DNA of 64,000 nucleotides, taken from the NCBI RefSeq assembly GCF_947507565.1, contig NC_089180.1, positions 2,728,001 to 2,792,000 of the forward strand, read 5' to 3'. Below the pieces are notes generated by a model. It did no database searches, was not told the DNA's origin, and saw only the letters and a list, made by a program, of their open reading frames with translations. Of the stretch, positions 32,165 to 42,647 are shown in pieces. Made by a program: the position numbers and the translations under genes. The stretch is from Oscarella lobularis (taxonomy: Eukaryota; Porifera; Homoscleromorpha; Homosclerophorida; Oscarellidae). Position 1 is the first letter of the stretch. Every line of letters begins with the position of its first letter.

Positions 32165-34245
32165 CAGATTTACCTAAGAAACAGTTGACCGCTCGAGAGG
32201 AACATTCCGCAAAGAAATAAGTAGCCCTGTCATCAAATTAACTGGGCCGCTGATGGATGCTGTTCGCGCCGAGCTGGATAGTATGGAGGCGGCCGGTGTG
32301 ATTTTTCGCGTGGATGAACCCACGCACTGGTGTTCTGGCATGGTGCTAAATCGGCCGATCGCGTAAGAATTTGCGTAGATCTCGGCAAGCTCAACGAATC
32401 AGTCCTGCGTGAGAGAGTGATGTTGCCATCAGTGGAACACACCCTAGCCCAGTTGACGACAGGAGCCAAATATTTCTCCACACTGGATGCCAATAGTGGT
32501 TTTTGGCAAGTCATTCTTGCAAAAGTATCACGCAAGTTGACTACCTTTTTCACGCCTTATGGCCGGTGTCCGTACAACCGGTTGCCCTTTGGCATAACAT
32601 CTGCGCCTGAATACTTTCAGAAGCAAATGAGCCAAATGCTTGCAGGCCTGCCCGGCGTCGTCTGTATGATGGGCGATATACTCATTCACGGCGCAAATAA
32701 GGCAGAGCACGATAAAAGGCTGCGAAATGTCTGCAGTCGTCTGGAGAAAAACGGAGCAACTCTCAATCTGACCAAATGCGTCACTTACTCTACTTCAGTG
32801 AAATACCTGGGTCAGATCATCTACTCGGAGGAAATCCGCAGTGATCCGGACAAAATTCGAGCAATCACGGACATGCCGACGCCGTTAACGGTCCCAGACG
32901 TGCAACGCTTTCTCGGCATGGTCAATCACGTAGGGACATTTATTCCTCATCTTTCGTTGCTGACCGAGCTTCTTCGAAGTCTTCTATCGAAGAAAAACGC
33001 GTGGTGATGGGACGCGCCACAGCCAACGGCTTTTCAAAAAATCAAGGATGCCTTGAGTTCGCCGCCGTGTCTGGCTCATTACTCGCCCAACGCCGAGTTG
33101 ATAGTGTCCGTGGAGTTGGTCTTGGAGCTGTCCTGCAGCGAGGAGACGACGGAAGTTTACGTGCAGTCGCATATGCGTCGTATTCACTGAAGCCAGCCGA
33201 ACAGCGCTACGCGCAGATCGAAAAAGAAGCGTTTTCCACCGCATGGGCTTGTGAGAAATTCCACGATTACCTTTTTGGACTGCCGCAATTTTTCGTCTAT
33301 ACCGACCATAAACCGTTGGTACCCCTCCTCGGCGTGGAGAAGCGTCTGGATGAGCTTCCTCCACGGGTTTAGCGTTTTCGACTCCGTCTGATCAGATATA
33401 GATTCTATATCTCTCATGTTCCCGGTTCCCAGATGTTTACGCCGGATACCCTATCACGCGCGCCGCTGCCTAACAAGGATCCAGCCGTCAACGAGCTCAC
33501 GGAAGCCGCCGTAGCATACGCCTTAGGGGTAATTGCAGATCTTCCAGCCACGGAAGACAAGCTTGCGGAAATTCGGGAACAGCAGAAGAAAGATGAAGTT
33601 TGCAGTCTTTTGGCAAAATTTTGCGCCAATGGGTGGCCCAACGTCAACGCCCTGAAAGGAGAGCTGAAACTGTACTACAAGGTAGCCGGAGAAATTTCGG
33701 TCACCGAAGGCCTCCTTCTTCGCGGAAATCGCCTAATCATTCCGCAAAGTCTTCGAAAAGAAATGCTCGAGCGTCTTCATGAAGGACACCTTGGTATCGT
33801 TAAATGCCGAGCCCGAGCTAATTGCTCTGTTTGGTCGCCAAACCTCTCAGTGCAAATTCAAGAGAAAATCGAAAGATGCGATATCTGCAACAAAGAGAAA
33901 ACCAACCAGCCGGAGCCGATGCTTCAGTCGGAATCCCAAATGGTCGGTACGGATTTATTCGAATGGAATAGAAATTCGTACCTTCTCGTGGTGGACTATT
34001 TCCAGGTTTCCGGAATTGGCGAAATTAGAATCGACAACTTCAAGTGCTGTCATCACACACTTGAAGTCAATTTTCAGCCGACACGGTATTCCGGACAATA
34101 TGCCTCCAAGGCGTTCAAGCAATTCTTCAGCCTCATCACGAGCAGTCCACACTACCCCCAAAGCAACGGCGAGGCCGAACGTATGGTTCAAACAATCAAG
34201 AATCTTCTGAGAAAAGCAAAAGATTCATACGAGCGACACCATTGA
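32165..34245 (+). pseudogene. Ty3/Gypsy pol: RT, RNase H, integrase
   Basis: The RT starts in one frame with LTGPLMDAVRAELDSMEAAG (about 32240) and shifts near 32345 to VRICVDLGKLNESVL, FSTLDANSGFWQVIL and NRLPFGITSAPEYFQ. The catalytic YxDD box reads CMMGDILI (32663-32686), so its first Asp is Gly. RNase H follows in the next frame (33110-33370: GLGAVLQRG, FVYTDHKPL). Integrase is at 33433-34245, with a His-His-Cys-Cys finger (HEGHLGIV...CDIC) and NGEAERMVQTIKN for the catalytic Glu. The second Asp is lost in a frameshifted part near 34050. Gag, protease and 5' LTR are absent. Confidence 0.9.
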
Positions 34246-34916
34246 GTAATGGGTTCTCCCCAGCAGAGATACTCATCGGCCGACGTCTAAGGACGACGGT
34301 TCCAATGGTGCACGAGCAACTGGTCTCCCGGCAGATAACGTGGAGCGACATCGTGGAAATAGACAAACAGTCCAGAGAGACACAAAAGCAACAATAAGAC
34401 AAAAGTCATCGCGCAAAACAACTCCCGCCGCTGGAGGATGGAGCTGCAGTTTTCCTTGAAGATCGTCGAGAACACGGCAGAGTGTTATCGAAAGCCTCAA
34501 GCCCCAGATACGTTGTCACACCGTCCGGCACTTTCCGCCGGAACAGGAAAAGGTTAATGGTTGCAAACGAGAGAGTGGATACGGAGGACAAAGACGACGA
34601 TCTCCCATATGTCTCCGACGCTCAGGAACCAGCGCAGCAACAAGCTGAAGAGCCCGATATTGAGATCGAGGGCGACGACGCAGGAGGCGAGAACCAGCCA
34701 CCAGCAATAGAACCAGTAAATAATGTCGTCGACGCAAAGGAAGGCGCTCCAGCCTTGGAGGAGCCAGTCGTCGGCGCAGAGGGAGGTGCTCGGGTCGTGG
34801 AGGAGCCAGGAGAAGCAGTCCAACCTGCCGTCCAAGACAACCAGAGGACGCCAATGCAGAAAACTACCAAAAGTGGTAGACCGTCCAAACCTTCGGACAG
34901 ATACAGCTCGTCGTAA
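34246..34916 (+). pseudogene. Ty3/Gypsy pol C-terminal tail
   Basis: After a frameshift pol continues through SPAEILIGRRLRTTVPM (about 34260) and YVVTPSGTFRRNRKRLM (34500-34555), the region where integrase binds DNA or chromatin. A low-complexity acidic Glu/Pro/Ala-rich segment follows, ending RPSKPSDRYSSS at 34916. It directly precedes the polypurine tract. Confidence 0.7.
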
Positions 34917-34930
34917 GGGCCCATCCTCAG

Positions 34931-35151
34931 AAAGGGGGATGTGGAGTTGGACTATAGTAGTAAGGTCCCTACTGTAGTTAGGTAATGTACGTCACACGAT
35001 AGTACATAAGGAGAGCGACTTTCCTTAGAGAGCACTTCCACCTGTAGACCAATAAAGAGGGTACACCCCCAACGGCTACAGAGCAGGGCATTACACCTCC
35101 GTTGCAGAAAAGAAGTCACCTCGCAATATACAGGTGAAGAACGTCCTGACA
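34931..35151 (+). mobile_element. Polypurine tract and 3' LTR of the Gypsy element
   Basis: AAAGGGGGA (34931-34939) is the polypurine tract that primes plus-strand DNA. It is followed by a sequence starting TGTGGAGTTGG (34940), the usual TG of an LTR. An AATAAA at 35051 fits the polyadenylation signal. The end is put at the CA of CCTGACA (35151), by rule only, since no second LTR is present for comparison. Confidence 0.6.
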
Positions 35152-35565
35152 TCGTTATTTACGACTTTCAAGATGGTAGAAACTCTTCTTGGATGTCACT
35201 ATTACTCATCCCTTGTCCAAGAACTTTGTCTCGTCGGCGAGCGAGAGAGTCGGTCACGCTGCGGAAGAAAAGTAAAGGTGAAATCAGGAAATACGAAGAA
35301 TTGACGTGGGAGGAAGGAAATTTGTTTCGACCTATCGCCTTCGAGGTGTATGGTTACTGGGCTTCTCACACGCGCAATACGGTAAAGGATCTGTTCCGTC
35401 TTGCGCCGTCCGAAGTGGGAATGAGTCCTGCGGAGTTCTGTCTTTTGTGGAAGCAGAAGCTCGCAGTATCTCTTCAGATACAGTCGTTTTCATGTAGGCT
35501 GTCCTAGCTGCAGGTCTGAAGAATGTCCCGTACACAACTGCGCACGCGCAGTTTCTCCAAGACAA
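35152..35565. other. Unannotated spacer
   Basis: A plus-strand frame of about 100 codons (35193-35507) ends before the palindromic array. It has ordinary composition (VYGYWASHTRNTVKDLF) but no recognised domain. Confidence 0.25.
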
Positions 35566-36072
35566 ATTGTCCCCAGGTAAAATTGTCCCAGGACAAATTG
35601 TCCCAGGACAAATTGTCCCAGGACAAATTGTCCCAGGACAAATTGTCCCAGGACAAATTGTCCCAGGAGAAATTCTCCCCAGGACAAATTGTCCCAGAAC
35701 AAATTGTCCCCAGGACAAATTGTCCTGGGGACAAATTGTCCCAGGACAAATTGTCCCAGGTCAAATTGTCCCCAGCACCAATTGCCCCAGGATAAATTGT
35801 CCCAGGATAAAAGATTGTCCCAGGACAATTTGTCCAGGGGACAAATTGTCCCAGGACAAATTGTCCCAGGAAAAATTGTCCCAGGACAAATTATCCCCAG
35901 GACAAATTGTCCCAGGACAAATTGTCCCAGGACAAATTGTCCCAGGACAAATTGTCCCCAGGACAAATTGTCCCAGGACAAAATGTCCCAGGACAAATTG
36001 TCCCCAGGAAAAATTGTACACAGGACAAATTGTCACAGGACAAATTGTCACAGGACAAATTGTCCCCAGGAC
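35566..36072. repeat. Array of 15-bp self-complementary units
   Basis: About 33 tandem copies of ACAAATTGTCCCAGG and close variants. TTGTCC-CA-GGACAA and GGACAA-A-TTGTCC are both near-palindromes, so every unit can pair with itself and neighbours. The unit is 15 bp, so all six frames stay open and read as DKLSQ, GQIVP, GTICP and similar repeats; none is likely to be a protein. Occasional CCCC for CCC and one inverted stretch (35700-35735) interrupt the phase. Confidence 0.95.
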
Positions 36073-36182
36073 AAATTGTCCCAGAACAAATCCTCCCAAA
36101 AATTACAGCGAAATTACAGGGGGTTAGCCAACGGGTATCTCCTAAGTATTCGAAACTACTGTGCAGCTCTGACAGCTTGATC

Positions 36183-37159
36183 ATGGCTAAAGCTTATTCT
36201 ACGGATCTACGATGGCGAGTAGTGCGGCTTTTTCTATGTCAACGAAAATCGCCAAGCAAAATAGCAGGAATACTCTTCATATCGGAGAAATCAGTTCGTC
36301 GATACAACCAGAGGCTTCTTAGAACCGGCGACGTTACTGCTTAGAGACAGAGACATGGTCCGATGAAGATTCTCAACCGGGTTGATGAATTCGAACTGCT
36401 TCGCGTCATTCGCAATCCCACAGTTTATTTGCGGGAGCTTTTAGCATACCTTTTTCACAAAACAGGAAGAGAAGCAAGCCTATCGACACTCAGCCGCTTT
36501 TTGCAATCAAGTAATTTCTCTCGCAAAAAATTGAAAACAATTGCGTCTTGCAGATGTGAGAAAAAACGGTCTCACTTTAAAGCCGTGGTAGTCAGCAATC
36601 CGTACTACTTGCCTGAAATGTTCGTTTTTATTGATGAAGTTGGATTCGATTTTCGTAATGGAATTAGAAGATACGGATATGCTCCAAGAGGTAAAAAAGC
36701 CACAGAGAAGTTTCCTGTATTTTACAATAAGAGAAAAAACACTATTGCCGCCATTTCAATGTCGGGTGTACTCGACGCAGTTACTTACGACCACAACATT
36801 AGTGGTGAAACGTTTGCTAATTTTTTAAGGAAGAATATGCTGCAGCATTTTCAGCCCTTTAATGGAACAAACCCTCACAGCATTGTCGTAATGGATAACG
36901 CATCCATTCATCATATACGAAGGAAGTGACAGGCCTCCTTCAAAGTATAGGCGTTTTGGTAAAGTTTCTTCCACCGTACAGTCCCGATCTTAACCCGATA
37001 GAAGAAGTGTTTTCTGAAGTGAAATATTTTATCAGAGCTGAATCCAGTCGTCTAATGCGTAGCGCCATTGGCTACAGGAAGTTAATCGTTGAAGCTTTTC
37101 TTCATGTCACAAAGAGAGACTGTGAACAGTACATATCTCATAGTGGTTATACACGTTAA
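36183..37159 (+). pseudogene. IS630/Tc1-like DDE transposase, two lesions
   Basis: The frame starts MAKAYSTDLRWRVVRLFL and has a helix-turn-helix (SPSKIAGILFISEKSVRRY), as in IS630-type Tc1/mariner transposases. A TAG at 36342 interrupts it. From 36363 it resumes in frame with YLRELLAYLFH, then VFIDEVGFD (first Asp, about 36640) and VVMDNASIHH (second Asp, about 36893). After a one-base shift near 36925 it continues FLPPYSPDLNPIEEVFSEV with the Glu, giving a spacing of about 35 residues between second Asp and Glu. All three catalytic residues survive, so inactivation is recent. It begins 110 bp after the 15-bp palindromic array. Confidence 0.85.
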
Positions 37160-37339
37160 CTTTATTCTGCGGTAGAAGGAAATTCCATGCAATAGACTCT
37201 TTCGTAAAACGTTAAATTTAACTCTGCCAACGCTCAATTAATTAACCCTTAATTAACAAAACAAAGCGTTTTTACGATTTTCTTACTTAAACTATGAATA
37301 ACCAAAGCATGTTCTCAAATCTGTATAGCAGACTGTTTG

Positions 37340-37720
37340 CTAAATGTTACCCAGCTCACCCATTATCAAGCTCTTCTGGTCGTCAAATTCACACTGATCT
37401 ATAGCTCCTATCTTCATCAAATCGTGAAGTTCGCGTAGCTGTTGAATGTATTTACTACGAATCTCTGCTTTTCTGGACGGGCTAAGAGAAACGTCGCCTC
37501 CAGCCGTAGAGCTTCGTAGACAAACAGGCTTGCCTGACACAGCCGACGCGATAGAAGTTCCCAGCTCCGAAACAGCAGTTGCAAACGTAACTCTTTTTCC
37601 TTCTGATCCTGTTTGTTTTCCCAAGAACGCTGGGACATCACGAGGAGACTCGAGCGATTCGTGAGTTCCAACATCGACCATTTCTGCCCAAAGCCTGTAC
37701 TGCAAGATTGTGAAGCCATG
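37340..37720 (-). CDS. Small TE-linked ORF with SHOCT-like C-terminus
   Basis: The minus-strand frame includes YRLWAEMVDVGTHESLE, a basic/Ser-rich middle and a C-terminus SPSRKAEIRSKYIQQL...LMKIGAIDQCEFDDQK. The end resembles a SHOCT-type short helical domain, with the pattern Leu-x-x-Leu, GAI, a gap, Glu-Phe. From memory, similar small ORFs are very abundant in cnidarian and sponge genomes and probably belong to a transposon. Whether the ATG near 37719 is used depends on an uncertain splice. It is head-to-head with the LINE fragment. Confidence 0.4.
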   Translation of the reverse strand, partial: HGFTILQYRLWAEMVDVGTHESLESPRDVPAFLGKQTGSEGKRVTFATAVSELGTSIASAVSGKPVCLRSSTAGGDVSLSPSRKAEIRSKYIQQLRELHDLMKIGAIDQCEFDDQKSLIMGELGNI

Positions 37721-37734
37721 CTACTCAACTAGGA

Positions 37735-38150
37735 ATGTTGAGTTACCGCTGCTTGTGCAACTCCGCCACAGCTTCTGTTCTCGCGGCGAAAATTGGGCGT
37801 ATTCAGCGCACCGGTGCCGCCACTCGTCTCAGTGCTTCTGGGGTCAACGTCATCCGACCACGCACCGAGGCACTTCGTCGTTCTCCATTCTTTCGGGCTC
37901 AAACTCTATGGAATTCGCTTCCGGCAATCATAAGAGGGAGTAATGATCCCGCGATCTTTAAATTGGGCCTGAAGAACTATTTCAATCAAAACTCTGTGTA
38001 CTGATTTAGAGGTTATATAGTTATAGTTGTAAATATTGTCATTTTTCTCTTTTCTCCTTTTGCTGTCATTCCCCTGTATACGGTTTCCTGGAAGATCGGC
38101 CCACGTGCTGAAGGATTTCCGTATTAAAATAAAACTGTGAACTGAACTGA
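37735..38150 (+). pseudogene. LINE 3' end (C-terminal RT tail and 3' UTR)
   Basis: The frame 37735-38004 ends with the usual C-terminal region of LINE polymerases of the CR1/L2/Jockey type: SPFFRAQTLWNSLPAII and FKLGLKNYF (in full-length elements FxxRxxxLWNSLP follows the RT thumb). It is followed by a short 3' UTR and a terminal TGAACTGAACTGAA repeat at about 38138-38151, as in LINEs whose 3' ends are short tandem repeats. The element is 5'-truncated, as expected of target-primed reverse transcription. Confidence 0.75.
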
Positions 38151-38189
38151 AGATGTACTCTTCCGTTTTCTTGTATCAGCCTAAGCATA

Positions 38190-38561
38190 GTGTCGTTTGG
38201 TCGACTTGCAAAAGGATGCTTAGTCACACGAAAAAAATTACAAATTAAAGTCTGCGAAATCCAAAGACAAGGTATGCGGTGGCACCCACATACCATGATT
38301 CGATTGGCTTTGAGCATTCGTCTTCGATCGGCCGGGGCTTACGACTACAGGCGGGCAGCTGGGTTCATTACGCTACCATCCGAGCGTACCCTGCGTGTCT
38401 ATAAACACGTGTTTGAAAACCGCGTCGGATTCCAGTTCGAAGTCAACCATCTACTCGCGGCTGACGCTAACTCCAATGCGGCTGGTCACAACCACGTGGT
38501 CCTCGTTTTCGACGAGATAAAAGTGAAGGAAGATCTGCCTGTGCAACGCAGGCAAACATAG
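38190..38561 (+). pseudogene. P-element-like transposase fragment, plus strand
   Basis: The frame contains MRWHPHTMIRLALSIRLR, then GAYDYRRAAGFITLPSERTL and VVLVFDEIKVKEDL. The order Arg-Trp-His-Pro, LPSERTLR, then DEMxxKEDL is that of P-element/THAP9-type transposases, where the Asp in the last motif begins the catalytic domain. The sequence breaks at the last motif. A second, diverged copy lies at 55436-55894 on the minus strand. Confidence 0.6.
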
Positions 38562-38739
38562 CAGCAGCTGCGGCTGTATACGAGATGACTTCATTCGTGC
38601 AGCAAAGATTAACCATTTCACTGCAGTAAAAGAAGCAGGAAACGACCCCGCAACATAAGCAAAATTGATGACAACGCTTGGAAAGTACCACGCGCGAAAC
38701 ATGTAAGTTAACAGAAAAGGATCTACTATATGTAGACAC

Positions 38740-39310
38740 TCATGGGAGACCGGGAGGTGCGAGTTTCATCCACAAAGAGTTTGTTCCTGCAATTCATGGA
38801 AAGAAGGAGAATTGCAATGCGAGGGAAAGGAATACAACAGCAAGGCTACTCTCACCTGCCCACTACATGCTCTCCTCTACGAGATAGAATGCAAGAAAAG
38901 AGCCACTGACGCACACCGAGTAATTCATCCGGAGCTTGGAAAAGGACACACAAATCTTTGCGAGTCAACCTTCTCAATTCTTCCGCAGTTCAGGTCTAGC
39001 AAATGCAGAAAAAACCGCAAATATACAATATATATATAATGTGTTTTATACATAGAAACAAGTCGAGCAATTATCAGCGTCTCCATTACATGACTTCGAC
39101 CTATCTAGGGGTTTTGCAAGCAAACATGACTACCCAAAGGCTGGAGTTCCCAGTATTTCATGGAATGAATGAAGCCCTGACGAAAAGCAATGGGCATCAA
39201 AGATGCGGAAAGACAACCCCTGTGAAAGCAGCTAGAGTTCGCCGAAAGAGAGACAGATCGAAAGAGACGGAGAAAAGGAAAACGTGGGCAAAAAAGAGGA
39301 ATTTTTCATG
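38740..39310 (+). pseudogene. Repetitive-family protein fragment with a 62-nt intron
   Basis: Frames read KEYNSKATLTCPLHALLYEI and HPELGKGHTNLCESTFSILP, followed by an intron at 38994-39055 (GTCTAG...CATAG), then NKSSNYQRLHYMTSTYLGVL and FHGMNEALTKSN and a Lys/Arg-rich tail. The splice restores a continuous reading (FR-NKSSN). I know similar sequences from sponge and cnidarian genomes as high-copy proteins without an assigned family; a transposase is likely but I cannot name it. The upstream part is missing. Confidence 0.5.
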
Positions 39311-39311
39311 A

Positions 39312-40860
39312 TTATGGAGAGGTGATTATGGAGAGGAGGCTGAAGAAGAGGATGTTGAAGGCCAATGTAAAAAGAAGAGAAAGATCAAGTCAAAGAAGGT
39401 GAACGCGCAGAAAAGGAAGGTACCGTAACAGCCCTCTACGTCATCAATTTTCTTTCTAACACAGGAAACCGATACTGCCTGCGGGCAACTTAGCTATTTC
39501 GTTAGTAAGCAACTCAGCTCTTTCTTCAGTACTCGACCGATGTTGATGGCGACGAAGACGAGCTGGTAGGCTGAAGTTGAGACAGAGTATCTTCTTCGTC
39601 TGAATCGTCTTCTAAGCGGTGACGTTGGAGAAGCCGCCTTTCGCCAAACTCAACGCAGAAATCCGCAAGTGTCACAACGCACAGAGGACGCTACTAGCAG
39701 AAGTAAGGTAATAATAGTGGCACACATTCTTTATCTTACGTCCAGTCTTGAAGGATCCCTCTTGCCCGGATTGAGGGCCCCTTAAACATCTCGTGGAAAC
39801 ATTGAGCAGAGGCAGTCTTTCACTTCATCTGGCCAGATATAGGTTGTTCCTGTTTCACTGTACCTCGTTTGACCACTAATTTGCCCCCAAATCTCCTTTC
39901 GTACTAAACACCCATTACAACCAATTTAGATCTGCTACTCGCCCATTACTTACCCAGAAGTAGTTCTTAAGCTGCAAATACACCCTTGCTCGCCTTTCGC
40001 GGTCAGTTTCTGCGCGGCCAAGGCGCCTTCGCGCCGCGGCAGTTTGGGATTCCTTGAAAATACTTTCAGCTCGCGGAAACAGGCTTCTCGAAAGGCAGAA
40101 GTCGCTCTGTTCATCTTCCCAACGAAATTCCAGAAATACCAGATGTTCCCTCTCTGACGGGACAACTCAATAAGTAAGCCCGCCTTACTAATTAGTACCG
40201 CCTCCCCTTCCGGGAACCGTAAACGCGCGAAGTTTGAAACAAGGCGAATGTGTTACGGGCTACCGAGAAGTTTAGAATGCATGTAGAAACGAAGAGTATC
40301 AAGGACAACTGTCATAAACGAAGACAAGGAATGAGGTAGGCGGGGCCTCAAGTAGGGAGCAACCACCTTAAAGACACGAGTTTTACGCACGTCCTAATTC
40401 TCGTCGCGTCTTACTTCATTTCAACATGGCCTCACAAAGATGTTGAAAATCTAGTTGGGAATGAAGCGTCTGCCTTTCTTTTCCTGGACGTAGCAGAGAA
40501 CGAATTTAAGAAGACTTGCGCTGAGTTAATAAAGCGCTCGTTATCTGTTACGTATTGGTTTTCGGAGGACATTCAGTGGGCTGCTCGGTCTCTGAGTAAA
40601 GTGTTGTCCCAACCCCGTATAAACGCTGATTTCAATGCGTTTTGCGATATTATTGTTTTCAGCTCAGAATGGCCCTAAGCTAGGACAGTCAAGTGCAGGT
40701 GCTGGCAAGTTAGGGCTTGTTAAAAAGAAGTGCATGCCTTACTGTGTTCTTCTTCGGGCCTTCGTGGGCAGGCGAATAAAGATGAAGCAGGAGCTAATTT
40801 GATGCAGAGTAGCAGCCCTCTCCCCCTCTGCTAGATGGAAATAACGATGTTCCAGACGAG
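39312..40860. other. Long stretch without a supported gene
   Basis: I see no domain. A GC-rich, partly palindromic patch lies at about 40014-40040 (GGCCAAGGCGCC...GGCGCGAAGG-like). The rest looks like unique non-coding DNA or unrecognised debris. Confidence 0.35.
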
Positions 40861-41145
40861 TTATGCTTTAGCTCTAGTCATTATTTGAGCAACGCGTTGG
40901 CCACCGCCGAAAAAATCACCGGAGCAGAGCAAAGGCCAAACGTTTGTGTCGTGTCCACAAACACGTCGCCCCTCCATGCGGCGCCAAGCAAGTGCCGATC
41001 GGCCGGATGGACCGGAACCATACGGTACGCGCTTTTGATGTCTAATTTGACCAGCACTAAGCCGCGCGCATCGACGAACAGCCTCGTCCAGGCCCAGGTA
41101 TTCCACCAAGCAGGCAATTGGTGGATGTATCACAGAAGTAAACAT
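40861..41145 (-). pseudogene. DIRS-type reverse transcriptase fragment
   Basis: The minus-strand frame (40881-41117) reads LVKLDIKSAYRMVPVHPADR and TFGLCSAPVIFSAVANAL. This is RT motif A (LDIKSAYR with the first catalytic Asp) and motif B (FGLxSAPxIF) in the form seen in DIRS/Ngaro tyrosine-recombinase retrotransposons. The YxDD box is not reached. Upstream frames are shifted. Confidence 0.65.
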
Positions 41146-41458
41146 TTTCGAAATTTACTGCAGCAGATGCTCGAAAGAAACCTTACACGCTTATCAATTC
41201 CTTAGTAACCTAGCAATAACCTAGCAATAACGGAAATTTTTTACTTAGAGTTCATATCTCTGAAAATTGTTGACCTCATCTAGAATCTATATTAATTGAA
41301 ATATTTTAACGCCCCATACTCATACAGCAAGGACGTTGATCAACGGAAAAACGTGATTATATGATAACAAATAGTCTATGAGCTGCTTCACGTGAACGAT
41401 GAGCAGCTGTTGTACACTAATTACATCTCGTGAGTACACTGCATTGGCAGTTACTGTA

Positions 41459-42647
41459 TCTATACTACTAAGAGCACAAGTGCAAATTTCTAAACGCTAC
41501 TTCGACCGCACGAAGCGCTTTTGCACCGCGTCGCCGCACGAGCACAATTTTCGAGGTCCGGCGGAGTGGTAACGCCGGTCGCTTTGTCGCGGCGCCCCGA
41601 TCGGGGGATCGCGGTTGTCGCGGAGTGCGGATCGGGGAGTTGCTGGTGCGGCTCCTGCGCGCCTTTTTTTGGGTCGAACTCGCGTTCGCTTTTCGCGTGT
41701 GCGTTTGGCGCGTAGACCGCTCGCTTTCGCTCGCGATAGTCGTTTGCGCGAGATTCGCGAGCGATCTGTGGCGTAATTAGATTTCGCTCGCAGAGGGTGT
41801 AGCCGGTTTACGCCCTCTTTTGCTTTCGCCTTTCCGCGCAACTGACCGTCGATTAGACAGTTACCATTTGCGAAGATGTATTTTCTCATTCGGTTTTTCG
41901 CGCAAAGGACGCTGTCGAGGACGTTTTCACGCCGTTTTGCGCGTTTTGCGGTTCGAGGGCCGCAGGGGCAACTTCCGGGACGCGTCATCGGGGAAGACCA
42001 TTGGTCAAATGACGATCACATGATTGCTGCTCGGTCTCTCATTGGCTTGCCACGCTGAGCCAATTTAGTTGCCTCGCGCACCCCCCCTTCTCGCGACACT
42101 TTCCGCAATCGGTCCTCTGCTCGCGCTGTTCGCTCTGTTTCCTTTGCGATTACTTCGAATTGCTCTTCGCATCCTTTTGCGACTCTCATTGGCTTCGCGC
42201 GGTGAGCCGATTTTGTTGCCTCGCGCGCACCGATCTGATCGACAGTTTTCGCAGCCGTCCTTTGTTGTTTCGCCGCCCGCTGCGTTGCGTTTGCGGCGTT
42301 CACGAATTGCTCTTCGTTTTCTTTTGCGAAGCGACGGTGAGTTTGCGGCGCTGCTTCGCGACAATTTCGTTCGAACTCTTGATCGATAGAGCTCTCATTG
42401 CCTCTTTTTGTTTATCGCTGTTTTGCGAATCGCTTCTGATGTAAGTCGATCGTTACTGCTGCGTTCGCCGTATATAGCTGATTCTTTTGCCAGCTACTGC
42501 TTCTCTTTTCGTCAGTTGATGAGGACGAACAGTTTGTTTCTTCTTTTTGTCTTTTACGCCAACGTATCGGTGAGCCCAACGACAGCCACTCGTAGTTGCT
42601 GTATCTAGAATTTTTGTTAGATCTCTGCGTCGACATTTTTTCAAGTC
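41459..42647 (+). promoter_or_regulatory. Helitron 5' region, likely promoter
   Basis: The 1.2 kb before the first gene is GC-rich and has no credible gene. It includes two copies of a 40-bp repeat (about 42035-42080 and 42170-42220) with CTCATTGGCTT...GTTGCCTCGCGC. The CCAAT/ATTGG words are typical of CCAAT-box promoters. A diverged inverted copy lies at 15450-15895. Confidence 0.5.

Noticed and set aside
35490-36180. Long open frames on both strands (repeats of DNLSW, GQIVP, DKLSQ) as a repetitive protein
   Set aside because: All six frames are open because the 15-bp unit is a multiple of three without stops; there is no start context, exon structure or non-repeat domain.
41497-42610. Several 80-160 codon frames on both strands in the Helitron 5' region
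   Set aside because: They come from GC/Arg-rich composition and internal repeats, conflict with each other, and show no domain. The same false frames recur in the detached copy at 15450-15895.
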